From contig NZ_CP060201.1 of assembly GCF_013407925.2 (NCBI RefSeq), forward strand, positions 5,875,001 to 5,939,000: DNA of 64,000 nt, given 5' to 3'. The translations under genes were made by a program, and so were the position numbers. The notes below the pieces were generated by a model. The model did not search any database and was not told the DNA's origin. It saw nothing but the letters and a program-made list of their open reading frames with translations. Positions 21,075 to 29,061 of the stretch are shown piece by piece. This DNA is from Pseudomonas protegens (GTDB lineage Bacteria > Pseudomonadota > Gammaproteobacteria > Pseudomonadales > Pseudomonadaceae). The first letter of the stretch is position 1, and each line of letters begins with the position of its first letter.

Positions 21075-22721
21075 ATGCGGGTACTGGTGCGTAACGATAA
21101 GGACGATTTTCGGGTCAAGGCCTACGCCGGGACCAACGGGGTGCTGCTGGCCATGGACCTGGACGCTTCGCGGCGCCAGGGCCTGCTGGGGTTCGCCATC
21201 GAGAAGCAGACTGGCAGCAAGCCCTGGCTGTTTCTGTTCAACAGCCTGACCTTTCCCGGCAAGGCCCACACCTTTCCCCAATACAACGCCACCCCCAGCG
21301 ATCAGGCACCGCTGCAGAAATTCCGTTGGGCCGACTACGCGGTCAACCCCGGCACCACCCTCAACTACCGGGTGCACCTGGTGTATGGCAGCCCGGAGGC
21401 GCCGCAACTGGGCGAAGCCCTGGAGTTGAGCATCAGCGCCGACAACGGCCAGCCTCCGGGGCAGCGGGTGATCTTCAACCGTGCAGTGGCCGCCAGCCAG
21501 GCGTTCTCGCGCAAGTTTCCCGAGCTCGATGCGCTGCTCAGCGCCAACAAGAATCTGGCCATCGAGGACTGGCCGGACGCGCCCCGGCAGTGGCTGGAAA
21601 ACGGCCTGTTGGAGGAATTGCTGGGCTTTATCCAGCGCGCCACCGACGCCAGCTGGAGCCTGGACATCGCCATCTACGAGTACCAGTTGCAGGCGATCAT
21701 CGAGGCCGTCAACGCCGCCTTCGACCGTGGCGTGCAGGTGCGGGTGCTGTACCACGCCGCCCCCGGCGATGCCGACACCACGCTGAACCAGGCCAGCCTG
21801 CAACACCTGCCGCAGGACTGTAAACGCGGGCGGGTGACCCACGCCATCTTCCACGACAAGTTCATCGTCCTCAGCCGCCTCGACGCCACGGGCCAGCGCC
21901 AGCCGCAATCGGTGCTCTGCGGCAGCACCAACTTCACCGCCAACGGCGTCTACCGCCAGGCCAATGTGCTGCACAGCCTCGACCGCGCCGACCTGGCCGC
22001 GCGCTACCTGGAGGTGTTCGAACAGGTCTGGGCGACCCCGGCGGACGTGGGCGCCACCCGTCAATGGCTGACCCAGAACAATCCCATGCAGCCGCAGGCG
22101 CCGCTGTTCGCCGGGTTTTCCCCGCGCAGCGGTCAGGGCGATCTCAGCGAATTCGTCGACATCATCAACGGCGCCCGCCGCGACCTGCTGTTCGTCACCG
22201 CCTTCGCCTTGCCCGACAGCATTCTCGATGCCTTGCTCGGCCAGCCCCACGACGATGTGCTGCGCTACGGCCTGCAGAACACCGCCAGCCGCATCACTGG
22301 TTTCCACGCCGACCGCAGCGCCGAGTTCGCCGCCACCGCGCTGCTCAACAACGGCCTGGAAGGCTGGCTCAAGGAAGGGCTCAAGGGCCAGAAGGGCAAC
22401 CTGCTGGTGCACACCAAGGCCATCGTCACCGACTTCACCAGCGAGGCGCCGGTGATCATCAGCGGCAGCCACAACCTCAGCGTCGGCGCCAGCCAGAGCA
22501 ACGACGAGAACTTCCTGATCATCCGGGGCGACACCGACCTGGCGGACCGCTACGGCCTGGAGCTGCTGCGCTTCTACGAGCACTACCGGTTCCGCTACTT
22601 CGCCAAGCAGCTGGCCCTCAAGCAGGTCCAGCCGCTGGCGGTGGACGACAGTTGGAGCAACCCCTACTACCTGGAAGGGGATCTGCGCCAGCTGTCGCGG
22701 CTGCGTTTTTCCGGGCGTTGA
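21075..22721 (+). CDS. Phospholipase-D-like protein
   Basis: A 548-residue protein with two PLD-type half-sites. The second is a full HxKxxxxD motif (H446, K448, D453) followed by GSHNLS. The first has H260 and K262 (FHDKFIVL) followed by GSTNFT, but Ser267 stands where the Asp would be. The N-terminal 170 residues are a separate domain (MRVLVRNDKDDFRVKAYAGT). No signal peptide or membrane helix is evident, so it is cytoplasmic or exported by a non-classical route. The substrate could be a phospholipid or nucleic acid. PLD-like proteins sometimes act in competition or defence, but nothing adjacent supports that here. Confidence 0.83.
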   Translation: MRVLVRNDKDDFRVKAYAGTNGVLLAMDLDASRRQGLLGFAIEKQTGSKPWLFLFNSLTFPGKAHTFPQYNATPSDQAPLQKFRWADYAVNPGTTLNYRVHLVYGSPEAPQLGEALELSISADNGQPPGQRVIFNRAVAASQAFSRKFPELDALLSANKNLAIEDWPDAPRQWLENGLLEELLGFIQRATDASWSLDIAIYEYQLQAIIEAVNAAFDRGVQVRVLYHAAPGDADTTLNQASLQHLPQDCKRGRVTHAIFHDKFIVLSRLDATGQRQPQSVLCGSTNFTANGVYRQANVLHSLDRADLAARYLEVFEQVWATPADVGATRQWLTQNNPMQPQAPLFAGFSPRSGQGDLSEFVDIINGARRDLLFVTAFALPDSILDALLGQPHDDVLRYGLQNTASRITGFHADRSAEFAATALLNNGLEGWLKEGLKGQKGNLLVHTKAIVTDFTSEAPVIISGSHNLSVGASQSNDENFLIIRGDTDLADRYGLELLRFYEHYRFRYFAKQLALKQVQPLAVDDSWSNPYYLEGDLRQLSRLRFSGR

Positions 22722-22841
22722 AAAGCCTGCCGTCGGTCTGCTTTTATGAAGGCAAAACAGGCAGATTGATATCACCTGATCTAGCGTTGCCGGCGGAGCG
22801 AGCACTCCCTCCGCAACGGAGCCATTTCAGGGAGATAAATC

Positions 22842-24416
22842 ATGGTTTATGTACGGCGTGATGTATGGAAATTGAGTGGCGATTGGGACCCGACCCTGTT
22901 GTGGTATGCCAGAGCGGTGGGGGTCCTGCGTCAGCGCTCGATCACTGATCGCACCAGTTGGCGATTCCTCGCGGCGATTCACGGCTTCTCCAAGTCGTGG
23001 TGGACGATGGACGGCTATCTCAAGGTCGGTGAGGGGCTACCGAAGGAATCGGAGCAGTTGCTGTACTGGAACCAATGCCAGCACTCCAACTGGTTCTTTC
23101 TGCCCTGGCATCGCGGTTACCTGGCGTCCTTCGAACAGATTGTCCGCGACGCGGTCGTCCAACTGGGCGGTCCCAAGGATTGGGCCTTGCCTTATTGGAA
23201 TTACAACGAGGGGCAGCAGTCCCTGAATTTGCCTCCCTGCTTTGCTGCCAAGACCCTTCCCAATAACGAGGGGCCCAATCCACTGTATGTGGAAAACCGT
23301 TTTGGCATTTCGGGTGATGGCAACGTGGTGCTCAACGCTGACCTGATAGGCCTCGGCTGTCTGGATGACCCGAAGTTCGAGGGCGGTAGAGAAGGCACTC
23401 CACCCGGCTTTGGCGGCACCGCGAAATCCCTGCTTAGAAGCGGTGTCACGGGCGGCCTGGAGTCGTGCCCGCACAACGTCGTGCATACCGAAGTCGGTGG
23501 CCTCGATCAGGTGCGAATAGCCCCCGATGGCAGTCGGCAGACTGTTCGCGGCCTGATGAGCTACCCCAATACGGCGGCGCTGGACCCGATCTTCTGGCTA
23601 CACCATGCCAATATCGACCGCTTGTGGCAGGTCTGGCTGGACAGCCCCGAGGAGCACAGCAACCCCGACAAGTCCCACTGGTATAACGGCCCCGACAAAT
23701 TGAGCCGGCCTTTTATCGTGCCTCAGGTCGATGGTGAACCATGGCAGTTCAAGGTGGCGGAGGTACTCGATACCCTGGCGCCCAGGCTCAACTATCGATA
23801 CGACACCACGGCTCCCGCCAAGAGCCGCGGCAACCGCCTGCACCAGCGCTTGCAGCGCCTGGGGCTGGCAGCCGATCAATTGCAGAACTTTAGCCACAGC
23901 GGAGCATTGATGGCCAAGGAGCCGGAAACAGAGGTGATAGGGGCCAACCGGGCGCCGCTGGAAATAGTCGGGCACTCGGTGCAGACCTCGGTGCAACTGG
24001 ACAAGCAGGGCACGCAACAGGTGTTCAACAGCCTGAAGTCGAACCTGCTCGCAGTCAGCCTTACGCCGCCGGACCGGGTGTTCCTCAACCTGGAAAACAT
24101 TCGCGGCAACAGCGATGCAGTGTTGTTGGAGGTCTATGTCAACCTGCCGGCCGATGCCGATCCGGCCCAGCATCCAGAGCTGCGGGCCGGGGTCTTGTCG
24201 TTGTTCGGGGTAAGCGATGCCAGTCGTACCGACCACGAGCATGGCGGGCACGGCATCACCGAGGTGTTCGAGATCACCGATATCATCGATGCCTTGCACC
24301 TGGGTGGCATCACTTCGGCGGATCAACTGAATATCCGCCTGGTCTCCAGAGCGGCAGTGCTGGCCGAGGACCAGATCACGGTGGCGCGGGTCAGCCTCAC
24401 CCGGTTGGGCGGTTGA
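22842..24416 (+). CDS. Tyrosinase-family copper oxidase
   Basis: A 524-residue type-3 copper protein. CuA ligands are likely H47, H81 and H90 (IHGFS, QHSNWFFLPWHRGYLASFE); CuB ligands are H211, H215 and H254 or H255 (CPHNVVHTEVGG, LDPIFWLHHANIDRLWQVW). The catalytic half ends near residue 300; a beta-rich C-terminal part (about 360-524) resembles the capping domains of polyphenol oxidases, with an acidic/His segment (RTDHEHGGHGI). There is no signal or Tat peptide. It oxidises phenols to quinones (tyrosine or catechol-type substrates not determinable). The start follows GGGAGATAA. It overlaps the DUF2182 gene. Its GC content looks lower than that of its neighbours. Confidence 0.9.
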   Translation: MVYVRRDVWKLSGDWDPTLLWYARAVGVLRQRSITDRTSWRFLAAIHGFSKSWWTMDGYLKVGEGLPKESEQLLYWNQCQHSNWFFLPWHRGYLASFEQIVRDAVVQLGGPKDWALPYWNYNEGQQSLNLPPCFAAKTLPNNEGPNPLYVENRFGISGDGNVVLNADLIGLGCLDDPKFEGGREGTPPGFGGTAKSLLRSGVTGGLESCPHNVVHTEVGGLDQVRIAPDGSRQTVRGLMSYPNTAALDPIFWLHHANIDRLWQVWLDSPEEHSNPDKSHWYNGPDKLSRPFIVPQVDGEPWQFKVAEVLDTLAPRLNYRYDTTAPAKSRGNRLHQRLQRLGLAADQLQNFSHSGALMAKEPETEVIGANRAPLEIVGHSVQTSVQLDKQGTQQVFNSLKSNLLAVSLTPPDRVFLNLENIRGNSDAVLLEVYVNLPADADPAQHPELRAGVLSLFGVSDASRTDHEHGGHGITEVFEITDIIDALHLGGITSADQLNIRLVSRAAVLAEDQITVARVSLTRLGG

Positions 24417-25159
24417 GGGGCGTGCTACGCGGGCTGCGACCACTGGGGCAAAACCCGCGGCCCTGGTTGCTGCTGACCAGCCTGGTGGGGTGGGGGTGGT
24501 TGCTGGGATCGACGGCGATGCTGTCGATTCCGGCGTTTTGCGGCAGCCTGCCGTTGGCTGGTTATGCCCTTGGCTGGCAGGGCATCGAGCAGGCATTGCT
24601 GTTCAATCCACCGCAGCAGTTGTTGCAGGGCTGGTGGCTGATGCTGCTTGCCATGTTGCCGCTGCTGTTGGTGCAACCCTTGCTTTACGTCTGGCACCGT
24701 AGCTTGCGGCGCAAGCGTTGGCAGGGTGTTGCCCTGTTCGTGCTGGGCTTCGGCGCGATCTGGAGCCTGGCGGGGGTGATGCTGATGGCGCTGGTGGTGG
24801 CGGTCCGGGTGTGGTTTGGCCTGAGTGTGTGGCAGGGGTTTTTCGCCGTGTTGCTGCTGTGTCTGGTCTGGCAGGCCTCGCCGTTCAAGCAACATTGCTT
24901 GAACCAGTGCCACCGGCAGCCGCGGATCTGTGCCTTTGGCCTGGGGTATTTGAGGGACTGCCTGGGTTTTGGCCTGTCCGCCGGGGGGTGGTGCGTAGGC
25001 TCTTGCTGGCCGCTGATGCTGTTGCCGGTGCTGCTGGAGCAGGGGCATGTGGCGCTGATGTTGCTGGGCATGCTGTGGATGCTCTATGAACGCCTGTTGC
25101 GGCCTCGGGTCGTGCGCTGGTACTGGCCCTGGCCGCGGCATCCACGGGGACTGTCCTAG
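24413..25159 (+). CDS. DUF2182 integral membrane protein
   Basis: About 245-248 residues with six or seven hydrophobic helices. The family signature is the Cys-containing loop SPFKQHCLNQCHRQPR, followed by GGWCVGSCWPLMLLPVL, thought to be metal-binding. The frame opens with TTG at 24413, overlapping the tyrosinase stop, or GTG at 24422; either start implies coupling to the tyrosinase. Because the partner is a copper enzyme, a role in copper supply or membrane linkage of the oxidase is plausible, but this is inference only. Confidence 0.75.
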   Translation: MRGVLRGLRPLGQNPRPWLLLTSLVGWGWLLGSTAMLSIPAFCGSLPLAGYALGWQGIEQALLFNPPQQLLQGWWLMLLAMLPLLLVQPLLYVWHRSLRRKRWQGVALFVLGFGAIWSLAGVMLMALVVAVRVWFGLSVWQGFFAVLLLCLVWQASPFKQHCLNQCHRQPRICAFGLGYLRDCLGFGLSAGGWCVGSCWPLMLLPVLLEQGHVALMLLGMLWMLYERLLRPRVVRWYWPWPRHPRGLS

Positions 25160-25232
25160 TCGTTGTCTGAGGTGACCAGGGACTGGGTCGTCCGTGATTG
25201 CGACCCAGACCCTGGCTGCTTTTGCCTGAGGC

Positions 25233-27245
25233 CTAAAGCTTCGGCACCGGGCTTACCGTGGCGTTGCGCCAGGCGGTCTGCAACTGCTCGTTGAGCAACG
25301 CCGGCACCTGCTTGTCGGGCTGGTTTTCCAGGCTCAGCTTGAGGCCGTTGAGGGAGCGGCCGCTGAGGCGATTGCCCGCCAGGTCTTCGCGGAACACCTG
25401 TTCCGCCTCGGCGTAGCGTTTCTGCGCCAGCAAGGCATAACCCAGGGACTCGCGCAGGGTGTAGTACCAGTCCGGCGGCTCGTTGTAGGCCAGGGCGTCC
25501 TGCACTTGCACCGCCTTGCGCCAGGCGGCGATCTGTTGCTGCCCGGCATCGCCCGTCAGGGCTTGCAGGTCGGCGTTGAGGCCCCCCTGATCGTTGTTGA
25601 ACACCTGGTTGCCCAGGCTCTTGAGGGCGGCCAGGTCCAGTGGGCCGGCGGCGCTGGCCTGGGCGCGGTTGAACAGGGTCAGGTTGGCGATGCGCAGCAA
25701 TTGCAGCGCCGGGTTGTTGCCGTATTGCAGGGCGCCCTGGCCGGTCAGGGGCTGGGGCGAGCTGGCGACGGCCTGCCAGAACCCCTTGAGGGCGTCGCGG
25801 GCCGCGTCCCGGGTCAGGTCCTGGGCCCCCAGTTGGCGGTAGGCCAGGGCATAGGCCTTCATCAGTTGGCTGTAGGGCCTGCTCAGCTCCTGCCAATCCG
25901 GGTTTGCCGCCTTGCACGTCTGGTTGACGTTCGCCAGGCCGGCGTCGATCTTCGGCTCGATCCGCGCCAGGGCGTCCCAGGCCTCGAAGCGCACGGCGAA
26001 GTAGTAGGGCACGGCGTAGAAATAGTCGGTCTTGGTCTTCAACTCGTCGCGGTATTGCTGGCAGAGGAAGGGCACGGCCGAGTACTGGGTAGTGTTTTCC
26101 ACCAGTTGCTCGGCCATGTTCAAGGATTCGTTCTGCCGCCCTTCGATGGACAGGGTCCAGGTCAGGAAGTGGATGTTGTGCCCCAGGTAGTGCAGGGCAT
26201 AGGGACTTTGCGGCTGTACCTGGTGGGCGTAGGCGCGGTCCACCGAGACCGCGGTGTAGTTGGCCACGCTGGCCAGGTTGTTGTTACCGGTGCGCTGGTA
26301 GATGTGCGACGCCATGTGCACCAGATGGCCGATGGCCGGGTTCTGCTGGCGAAAGCGCTCGGCCATGGGCAGGCCGCTGTCGGGGAACGGCGACTCCTCG
26401 ATGGCATGGATGTAGAAGTGATTGGCCCCGGTGTGCTGCTGGTCCTGCACCAGTACCCGATTGAGTACTTGCAGGGCCTCGTAGGCGGCGTCGGTCGGCT
26501 TGACCTCATTGGATACGGCCTCGGTGCCGTTCCACCATTTCCACGGGTCGCGGCTGAGCAGGGCGTCGGCGTACAGGGTCGCGGCGTCGAGGTCGTCGAA
26601 GTAGTTCTCCGACAGGGCCTTCATGGCGGCGGCGTAGCGCTTGTTGCCTTCATCGTTGAGGCTGACCTGGCCGTCCTTTTCGCTGTAGAGGCTCAGCAGC
26701 GCCTTGGCGTAGTCCACCTCGCGCTGCAGCTGCCGCTGACTGAAGGCGGCTTGTGCGGCGCTGTCCTTGAGCCGGGCGCTGGCGTGCTCCAGGGCGATCT
26801 GCGCCGAGCGGTAGGCCAGTTGGTTGCAACCGGTGGTGGCGACGCTGTTGATGTTCGAGTTGGCCGACAGCGCGATGCCCCAATACGGCATCGCCGAGCC
26901 CTCGTCGAAACGGCTGGCCTGGTAGAAGGCGCGGATCGCCGCGGAGAAGTTGAAGCCGTATTGCAGGGCCATGCCCTGGCTGTAGAAGGCCTGGACCTGT
27001 TCCGGCTGCTTGAGGCTGACCAGGGGGTAACGGGTGCCGCCCAGGCCCGAGAGCAATTGGTCGGCTTCGGTGTCCTGGGGGCTGACGCATTTGTGCAGCA
27101 CTTGCAGGTAGGGCGTGTCCGGCGGCACCGGGGTGAAGCCGCCGCCGTGCTCATCGGCGCCGTGGTTCATGGTGTGGGCCAGGGCGCCGGTGCTGGCCAG
27201 CAGCAGGCCGGCGGCCAGGGTCGAACGCAGGAAGGGGACGTCCAT
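25233..27245 (-). CDS. Secreted TPR-like protein with metal-binding-like N-terminus
   Basis: A 670-residue protein with a signal peptide (MDVPFLRSTLAAGLLLASTG, cleavage after ALA near 23). The mature N-terminus would begin HTMNHGADEHGGG, rich in His and Met and starting with His, reminiscent of periplasmic copper-binding sites. The remainder is helical with TPR-like units (AAIRAFYQASRFDEGSAMPY; RYAEAEQVFREDLAGN) and the conserved ANHFYIHAIE and HMASHIYQRTG stretches of a family annotated only as tetratricopeptide-repeat proteins. The ATG at 27245 follows AAAGGAGC. It is the third gene after the amine oxidase and decarboxylase, across a REP hairpin. Confidence 0.8.
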   Translation of the reverse strand: MDVPFLRSTLAAGLLLASTGALAHTMNHGADEHGGGFTPVPPDTPYLQVLHKCVSPQDTEADQLLSGLGGTRYPLVSLKQPEQVQAFYSQGMALQYGFNFSAAIRAFYQASRFDEGSAMPYWGIALSANSNINSVATTGCNQLAYRSAQIALEHASARLKDSAAQAAFSQRQLQREVDYAKALLSLYSEKDGQVSLNDEGNKRYAAAMKALSENYFDDLDAATLYADALLSRDPWKWWNGTEAVSNEVKPTDAAYEALQVLNRVLVQDQQHTGANHFYIHAIEESPFPDSGLPMAERFRQQNPAIGHLVHMASHIYQRTGNNNLASVANYTAVSVDRAYAHQVQPQSPYALHYLGHNIHFLTWTLSIEGRQNESLNMAEQLVENTTQYSAVPFLCQQYRDELKTKTDYFYAVPYYFAVRFEAWDALARIEPKIDAGLANVNQTCKAANPDWQELSRPYSQLMKAYALAYRQLGAQDLTRDAARDALKGFWQAVASSPQPLTGQGALQYGNNPALQLLRIANLTLFNRAQASAAGPLDLAALKSLGNQVFNNDQGGLNADLQALTGDAGQQQIAAWRKAVQVQDALAYNEPPDWYYTLRESLGYALLAQKRYAEAEQVFREDLAGNRLSGRSLNGLKLSLENQPDKQVPALLNEQLQTAWRNATVSPVPKL

Positions 27246-27272
27246 GCTGTGTTGCTCCTTTGAGGACGGGCT

Positions 27273-27302
27273 CGGCAGGAGCCGGCAAGCCGGCTCCTGC
27301 CG
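27273..27302. repeat. REP hairpin inside an operon
   Basis: CGGCAGGAGCCGG and CCGGCTCCTGCCG are perfect inverted arms around CAAG. The hairpin lies between the decarboxylase stop (27331) and the TPR-protein start (27245) and may stabilise the upstream mRNA or reduce read-through. Confidence 0.75.
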
Positions 27303-27330
27303 CGGAAGGTGCAATGGCAACCGCCGGGGT

Positions 27331-29061
27331 TCAGTCGTTGTCGTGGCTGTGGCGGGCGACGAACAGCTCGCCGTCCGGCTTGGCCAGGCGCCTGATCTGT
27401 GGCGCCAGGTCCTGCTGGGGAATCACCACCTGGATCAGGGCCGGGCGATCCTTGAGCTTGAGCAACTGCGGCAGCAACTGTTCCAGCCCGGAGCGGGTCG
27501 AGACCTTGAAACCCTCGGCGCCAAAGCCCTTGGCCAGGGCCGGGTAATCCCAGCTGGGCAAGATGTCGAACGGGGCGAACTGGCCGCCCGGCTCGAAGGC
27601 GCTGATGTCGACGAAGGCCTGTTCGATGGCATACACCTCGTTGCTCATGACGAACACCAGGGCGTTGACCCGGTTGCGCGCCAGGGTCGACAGCGACTGG
27701 CAGATCATCATGAAGCCGCCGTCGCCGGCCACCACGATGGGGCGTCGACCGCTGGCCAGGTAGACCCCCAGGGCACAACCGGTCTCGTGGCCCAGGGAGC
27801 CCCAGATGGCATCGGCGACAAAGCTGTCCCGGGGCAGGCCGTTGATGTTGCTGGCGGCATACAGCGCCGAGCTTTCGCCGAGGATCAGGCTGCTGTCGGC
27901 CCACAGGTTCTGTTGCCGGGCAAAGCCATCGAGAATCTCCAGGAACAGTTCATAGCCCAGGGCATCGTCGGCCAGGCCCTGTTGCAACAGGGGCGGGCGC
28001 ACCGGTTCAGGGACGTGGTTGCGCAATGGGTAGTCGCTGTCCAGGCCCATGGCCCCCAGCAGCCTTTGCAGGTACTGCGGCAGCGGCACGTGGGGGTAGT
28101 ACTGCAGGCCGGTGCGGGCCAGCTGGCTGTTGACCAGGATGATCCGGCTGAAATCCTCGTGCAGCAGTTGCAGGTAGTCGTCGGTGAAGATCACCCCCAG
28201 GGCCAGGATGCAGTCCACATCCTGCATGTACGCCTGGGTCCAGGGCCGCGAGGCGGGGCCGGCGTAGGTGCCGATGAACTGTGGGTGACTTTCGTCGACC
28301 ACGGTCTTGGCTTCCAGGGTGGTGGTGAAGGGCAGGCCGCTGGCCTCGATCAGGCGCATCGCCTGCTCCTGCAGGCCATAACGGGCGATTTCGATGCCCA
28401 GCATGATCAGCGGCGAACGAGCGCCGTCCAGGCGCAGCAGGCTGGCCTCGATGGCGGCGTTCATCGACAGCGTGTCGCAACGCGCTGGCAGCGCTCGCAG
28501 TTCACCCTGCGGTGGTGGGCAGGGCTCGCCCCAGACGTTCTGCCAGGCCTCCAGGTAGATCGGCCGACGCTCGCTGATGGCCTTGACCAGCGCCTCGTCG
28601 ATCAGCGCCGGGGCACGCAGGCTGTCGTCGAGGATCAGGCTGGCCACGGTCACCGGCTCGAAGACCTTGCGGCCCACCTCCAGATCACCGGTGGAATGGT
28701 GGAACAGCACATCCTGGGACCAGATCAGTTCGCGGTTCTGCGCCGTGGGGCTGGCGCTGATCAGCACCACCGGGTTGCGTTCGACGTAGGCGCCGGCGAT
28801 GGCGTTCAGGCCACTGAAGGTGCCGACGCTGTATTGCAGCGAGACCGCGCCGATCCCGGCGTAGCGGGCATAACCGTCGGCCGCGTAGGCCGCGGCCATT
28901 TCATTGATTTCGCCCACCGCGTCGATGCCGTCGAAGTCGTCCAGGGCCGACATGAAATGCGAGACGTAGTCCCCCGGTACCTGAAACACCTTGCGCAGGC
29001 CCAGTTGCTGCAGGCGGGTCAGCAGGTAGTCGGCGACGCTGAAGTTGTCAGTGCTGGCCAT
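27331..29061 (-). CDS. Thiamine-diphosphate 2-oxo acid decarboxylase
   Basis: A 576-residue enzyme of the pyruvate/indolepyruvate/phenylpyruvate decarboxylase family. The cofactor-activating Glu is E51 (GEINEMAAAYAADGYAR) and the diphosphate-Mg motif is GDGGFMMI..., closing about 30 residues later at SNEVYAIEQ. The canonical NN of that motif is replaced by a single Asn followed by Glu. The active-site HH pair is not evident as such, but QDVLFHHSTGD near 115 supplies two adjacent His. The ATG at 29061 lies within the last 14 bases of the amine oxidase gene. Coupling suggests it decarboxylates the 2-oxo acid that the oxidase forms from an amino acid, giving an aldehyde. Substrate not determinable. 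Confidence 0.85.
   Translation of the reverse strand: MASTDNFSVADYLLTRLQQLGLRKVFQVPGDYVSHFMSALDDFDGIDAVGEINEMAAAYAADGYARYAGIGAVSLQYSVGTFSGLNAIAGAYVERNPVVLISASPTAQNRELIWSQDVLFHHSTGDLEVGRKVFEPVTVASLILDDSLRAPALIDEALVKAISERRPIYLEAWQNVWGEPCPPPQGELRALPARCDTLSMNAAIEASLLRLDGARSPLIMLGIEIARYGLQEQAMRLIEASGLPFTTTLEAKTVVDESHPQFIGTYAGPASRPWTQAYMQDVDCILALGVIFTDDYLQLLHEDFSRIILVNSQLARTGLQYYPHVPLPQYLQRLLGAMGLDSDYPLRNHVPEPVRPPLLQQGLADDALGYELFLEILDGFARQQNLWADSSLILGESSALYAASNINGLPRDSFVADAIWGSLGHETGCALGVYLASGRRPIVVAGDGGFMMICQSLSTLARNRVNALVFVMSNEVYAIEQAFVDISAFEPGGQFAPFDILPSWDYPALAKGFGAEGFKVSTRSGLEQLLPQLLKLKDRPALIQVVIPQQDLAPQIRRLAKPDGELFVARHSHDND

Noticed and set aside
11291..27302. REP palindromes read as a CRISPR array
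   Set aside because: Copies are inverted pairs kilobases apart, not direct repeats with uniform spacers, and no cas gene is present.
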